Under the pieces are notes generated by a model. That model worked only from the letters and a program-made list of their open reading frames with translations. It was not told the DNA's origin and did not search any database. Positions 5,407-8,542 of a stretch of DNA of 8,542 nucleotides are shown here, piece after piece. The stretch is from Micavibrio aeruginosavorus (GTDB lineage: Bacteria; Pseudomonadota; Alphaproteobacteria; Micavibrionales; Micavibrionaceae). The translations under genes were made by a program, and so were the position numbers. Every line of letters starts with the position of its first letter. The first letter of the stretch is position 1. The stretch lies in contig QFOT01000094.1 of the NCBI GenBank assembly GCA_003241285.1, positions 1 to 8,542 on the forward strand, read 5' to 3'.

Positions 5407-6136
5407 GTTTGAAGAATTTGTATTAGACATCCAAGCATGGGGAAAGTTGCTATCTGTTGCGGCGACCTTATCATTTCTCTTTGCAGTTATTTATAATTTT
5501 GGATTTTTCTTGGCGATTAGATTAACTCTCTTAAATCACTTTCAGCTCTCCGATTACGTCACGTCTGCCATTACGAGCCTTCCGTTTGTTATTTTTTTGG
5601 CCTTAGCCTATGAGAGAGCTGTCTATTGGTCTATTGCTCATAGTAAAGCAAAGTCTCCTGATACCGCTGATAGGTCCGAATTTGAGAGGAAATTTGGAAA
5701 ATGCCTTTCGTGGATTTTCACTGCTTTATTCATCCCTGCATTTGTTTATTTATTTTGGCAGTGGATATTTTACCCCGATGCCGTAGCTTTAATTGTCGTC
5801 TTATCAACTGTGACAATCTTAGCGATTGCCGTCATGACCAAAGAAACTTCGGTTAGTTATGGGCGCTACTATCACCTTATATGCTTATCTTGTATGTGCC
5901 TGAATTTTTCTTATGTGTTGGGCAAGGCTGTGTCAAATTCACCCCCGACAGTCAGTATGATTTTTTCCGATGGTAGATCTGCGAAAGTTAACGTCATCAG
6001 AAATTTAAATAACTCAGTTATATATATGAAAGATGACAGACTTCACGTAATCAGCAAAGAGAGGGTTCAGGACATCATTTACCAAAAGCGTAGTGGCGAT
6101 TTAATGATGTTTGATCTAATAGATGATAGACACTAA
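5396..6136 (+). CDS. Membrane protein with five predicted helices and a beta-rich tail
   Basis: The protein has 246 residues from ATG 5396, chosen because GGGGTGGG (5387-5394) lies just upstream and MSDKFEEF looks like a natural N-terminus. ATG 5357 (259 residues) is an alternative; the frame is open to TTG 5231 but that extra stretch has no protein-like character. Hydrophobic segments lie at about residues 17-41, 55-73, 103-124, 128-147 and 159-177. The last 60 residues (about 185-246) are soluble and beta-rich (VSMIFSDGRSAKVNVIRNL...VIYMKDDRLHVISKERVQDI), like a small SH3-type barrel. I do not recognise the family. It is separated from the conjugation operon by about 480 bp of repeats and probably has its own expression, so membership of that system is unclear. 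It converges on dnaE2 with an 11-bp gap. Confidence 0.7.
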   Translation: MSDKFEEFVLDIQAWGKLLSVAATLSFLFAVIYNFGFFLAIRLTLLNHFQLSDYVTSAITSLPFVIFLALAYERAVYWSIAHSKAKSPDTADRSEFERKFGKCLSWIFTALFIPAFVYLFWQWIFYPDAVALIVVLSTVTILAIAVMTKETSVSYGRYYHLICLSCMCLNFSYVLGKAVSNSPPTVSMIFSDGRSAKVNVIRNLNNSVIYMKDDRLHVISKERVQDIIYQKRSGDLMMFDLIDDRH

Positions 6137-6137
6137 G

Positions 6138-6149
6138 GAAATATATTTC
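6138..6149. repeat. 12-bp perfect palindrome between convergent stop codons
   Basis: GAAATATATTTC is self-complementary and fills the 11-bp gap between the TAA of the membrane-protein gene (6134-6136) and the minus-strand TGA of dnaE2 (6148-6150). It is AT-rich and short, so a weak bidirectional terminator is possible but chance is also reasonable. Confidence 0.3.
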
Positions 6150-8542
6150 ACCGGAAATTCCTCGCTTCTGGAAATACTTTATTAACATGACTGCCAATCT
6201 GGCCGTGCTTCACTTCGTCTGCGCGCGATACCAACAGCGGCAGTTGCTCCCCGTTGCCAGTTGCCATGTCATCAAAGAAGCTGGTTAGGTCACGGAATTT
6301 GTCTGCCACAACATGTATTACTTCGCCTTCCTTCTGTAGCTTTCCTTCGGCCATGAGAAGCTTGGCATAGAGAATTTCTTTCCGATATTTTTCAAAGATT
6401 GTTTTGAAAACAACTAAATTCACGGTCCCGGCCTCATCTTCAATGGTAATAAACAGGACATTACCACCACCGGGCCTTTGGCGGATTAACACCATACCAG
6501 CCACGCGGATGGTGTTGCCATCTTTTAAGAGCCTTAGCTTTTCACTCGCAACTATTTTCAATTTTTTAAGTTTGGTTCTTACGAAGGTTATAGGGTGCGA
6601 TTTCAGGCTCAATGATGATGTAATGTAATCTTGTATGACATGTTCGCCTTGAGACATTTTTGGCAAAACAATTTCTGTTTCCGTCAAAGCCTGATTAGGA
6701 TGAGCCGCAAATAGTTCGTAGTTGACCGTCTCTATTCCTTTGGACTCCCAAAGCGCCTGTCTGCGGTCCAATCCTATAGATCGCAAAGCGTCCGCCTTTG
6801 ACAAAGTTTCAAGCGTAGTTTTGGAAATGCCAGTTGCCACCAGCGCCGCCATATCGTTAAAAAAGGTGCGGCTACTGGTAAGTAATTCCATTTCTGAAAA
6901 CTTGAGGCCTTTCACCTGCCGGAAACCAAGACGGACGGCATAATATTGGCCTGAGATTTCTTCTAAGGTGTTGTTCCAATAAGAGTGGTTTATATCAACG
7001 GGCCGGACTTCAACGCCATGTTCGCGCGCGTCCCGGACTATTTGCGCTGGTGCGTAAAATCCCATCGGTTGGCTATTGAGAAGGGCACAACAAAAAACAT
7101 CCGGGTAATGGCATTTAATCCATGAAGAAGCGTAGACGATATGGGCAAAACTCGCCGCATGGCTTTCCGGGAAGCCATAGCTCCCGAAACCTTCTAATTG
7201 TCTGAAACAACGCTCCGCAAATTCTCTTGTATAGCCATTTGCAAGCATTCCATTGATAAGCTTTTCCTGAAAAGTATTTACGAGGCCTTTAAATTTGAAT
7301 GTTGCCATAGACCGTCTAAGCTCGTCGGCCTCCGCCGGAGTGAAACCAGCACCGACAATTGCAATTTTCATTGCTTGTTCTTGAAATAGCGGAACCCCTA
7401 AAGTCCTACTAAGGATCTCTTTCAATGCTTCTGAGGGATATTCAACGGCTTCTTTGCCGTTACGCCTTCTTATGTAGGGATGGACCATATCGCCCTGAAT
7501 TGGGCCGGGGCGGACGATAGCTACTTCAATTACTAGATCGTAATAACAACGAGGCTTAAGGCGCGGAAGCATATTCATTTGCGCGCGGCTTTCAATTTGG
7601 AAGACGCCCACGGTGTCTGCCTTACATATCATGTCATAGGTTTGGCTATCCTCCTTGGGCAATGATGCTAAATCATGCTTAATTTGATAATGCTCCTCTA
7701 AAATAGAGAATGACTTTTGAACGCATGTAAGCATTCCTAGTGAAAGCAAATCCACCTTGAGCATTCCTAACCGGTCAATATCGTCTTTATTCCATTCAAT
7801 ACATGTCCTGTCTTTCATAGAGGCGTTCATGATTGGGCATAGGCTTGAAAGCGCGCCGCGCGTAATGACAAATCCGCCTGTATGCTGTGATAAATGACGG
7901 GGAAAGCCTAAAAGAAGGCCTGCCAAGTTTATTACCTTCTTTAGATGATTATCGGTTGCATCTAAACCTTGCTCCTTTATACGCTCTTCCTCAAACCACT
8001 CCGTTGAGTGAACCCAAATAGACCGTGCAAGCCGGGTTATTGTGTCAGGTGAAAGGCCCATTGCTTTGCCAACGTCACGAATGGCACTCTTTTGCCTATA
8101 TTCGCACACGGTTGCCACGATCCCAGCGCGATGCCTGCCATATTTCTCAAAGACGTATTGCATGACTTCTTCCCGGCGCTCATGCTCAAAATCAACGTCA
8201 ATATCCGGCGGTTCGTCGCGAGCAGAGGAAATAAACCGCTCAAATAGAAGTTCAACCTTCGTCGGGTCAACGGACGTAATGCCTAAACAATAACAAACGG
8301 CAGAATTGGCGGCCGAGCCACGGCCTTGGCACAATATCCCCTTGGATCTAGCAAAACGCACCGCATCATATACAGTCAGGAAATACGAGGCAAAGTTCTC
8401 TTGGGCTATGAATTTTAATTCATATTCAATCGTATTGCGGATTTTATCAGGTATCTGCCAACTAAACCTTTCACCAGCGCCCTCCCATGTGAGCTTTATT
8501 AATTCCTCTTGTGGGGTACGGCCTTCAGAAGTGATTTCGTCC
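6148..8542 (-). CDS. dnaE2: Error-prone DNA polymerase DnaE2 (ImuC), N-terminus off-window
   Basis: The minus-strand frame is open from the right edge to TGA at 6148-6150, giving about 797 C-terminal residues of a protein normally near 1,050-1,100. The GTG at 8361 is internal: upstream codons continue as FASYFLTVYDAV and then RFARSKGILCQGRGSAANSAVCYCLG, a DnaE2 signature. The palm acidic residues are intact: PDIDVDF (aspartates at 8197-8199 and 8191-8193) and KVDLLSLGML (aspartate at 7750-7752). Helix-hairpin-helix and OB-fold regions follow; the OB strand VAGMVLIRQRPGGG...LFITIEDEAG lies at about 6420-6510, and the protein ends EARNFR, like other DnaE2 proteins. DnaE2 performs mutagenic translesion synthesis in the SOS response, normally with ImuA and ImuB. 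Those genes usually lie upstream, i.e. to the right of this window, and any LexA-controlled promoter is also off-window. The PHP domain is mostly not visible. Confidence 0.95.
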   Translation of the reverse strand, partial: DEITSEGRTPQEELIKLTWEGAGERFSWQIPDKIRNTIEYELKFIAQENFASYFLTVYDAVRFARSKGILCQGRGSAANSAVCYCLGITSVDPTKVELLFERFISSARDEPPDIDVDFEHERREEVMQYVFEKYGRHRAGIVATVCEYRQKSAIRDVGKAMGLSPDTITRLARSIWVHSTEWFEEERIKEQGLDATDNHLKKVINLAGLLLGFPRHLSQHTGGFVITRGALSSLCPIMNASMKDRTCIEWNKDDIDRLGMLKVDLLSLGMLTCVQKSFSILEEHYQIKHDLASLPKEDSQTYDMICKADTVGVFQIESRAQMNMLPRLKPRCYYDLVIEVAIVRPGPIQGDMVHPYIRRRNGKEAVEYPSEALKEILSRTLGVPLFQEQAMKIAIVGAGFTPAEADELRRSMATFKFKGLVNTFQEKLINGMLANGYTREFAERCFRQLEGFGSYGFPESHAASFAHIVYASSWIKCHYPDVFCCALLNSQPMGFYAPAQIVRDAREHGVEVRPVDINHSYWNNTLEEISGQYYAVRLGFRQVKGLKFSEMELLTSSRTFFNDMAALVATGISKTTLETLSKADALRSIGLDRRQALWESKGIETVNYELFAAHPNQALTETEIVLPKMSQGEHVIQDYITSSLSLKSHPITFVRTKLKKLKIVASEKLRLLKDGNTIRVAGMVLIRQRPGGGNVLFITIEDEAGTVNLVVFKTIFEKYRKEILYAKLLMAEGKLQKEGEVIHVVADKFRDLTSFFDDMATGNGEQLPLLVSRADEVKHGQIGSHVNKVFPEARNFR

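Noticed and set aside
6404..8293. Plus-strand frames of 63-83 codons opposite dnaE2
   Set aside because: They lie opposite a continuous, well-conserved DnaE2 coding sequence and have no independent support.

Overview
The window looks like a piece of a proteobacterial chromosome, probably alphaproteobacterial. This is inferred from the style of the two flanking genes: a Fur-family zinc regulator (Zur-like, 3' end only) at the left edge and an error-prone DNA polymerase DnaE2/ImuC (most of the gene, 5' end missing) on the minus strand at the right edge. No rRNA or complete tRNA gene is present, so the taxon is not fixed by the sequence.

Layout: 1-258 is the C-terminal part of a Zur-like repressor, ending at a plausible intrinsic terminator (251-291). 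259-737 is a non-coding stretch of about 480 bases dense in inverted repeats: a 12-bp bulged repeat (331-375), a perfect 20-bp repeat (425-470), a short tRNA-3'-end-like string (492-510), a spaced direct repeat (569-590), a 15-bp palindrome (630-644) and a perfect 14-bp repeat just upstream of the next gene (677-722). 738-4910 is a tight three-gene plus-strand operon with 3-bp gaps. It encodes a ComEC-like metallo-beta-lactamase-fold hydrolase, a 762-residue fusion of ubiquitin-conjugation domains (E2-like, E1/ThiF-like, JAB/JAMM peptidase), and a four-helix membrane protein. 4911-5346 is non-coding and full of GGAAACTTT/AAGTTTCC repeats plus a hairpin that may end the operon. 5347-6136 holds a possible 19-codon leader ORF overlapping a 246-residue membrane protein with a beta-rich tail. 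6148-8542 is dnaE2, converging on that gene with only 11 bp between the stop codons.

The operon is the centre of interest. One polypeptide carries a complete write-and-erase toolkit: activation (E1), conjugation (E2) and deconjugation (JAMM). It sits with a predicted metal-dependent hydrolase and a membrane protein, but no recognisable ubiquitin-like modifier and no CD-NTase are encoded nearby. This resembles known prokaryotic ubiquitin-like conjugation loci such as CBASS Cap2/Cap3 and Bil/Bub. By analogy it is most likely an antiviral or stress-defence cassette lodged between two housekeeping/SOS genes. The hydrolase's glycine-containing C-terminal tail is a candidate substrate for conjugation. 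That functional reading is inference; the domain assignments rest on motifs visible in the translations.
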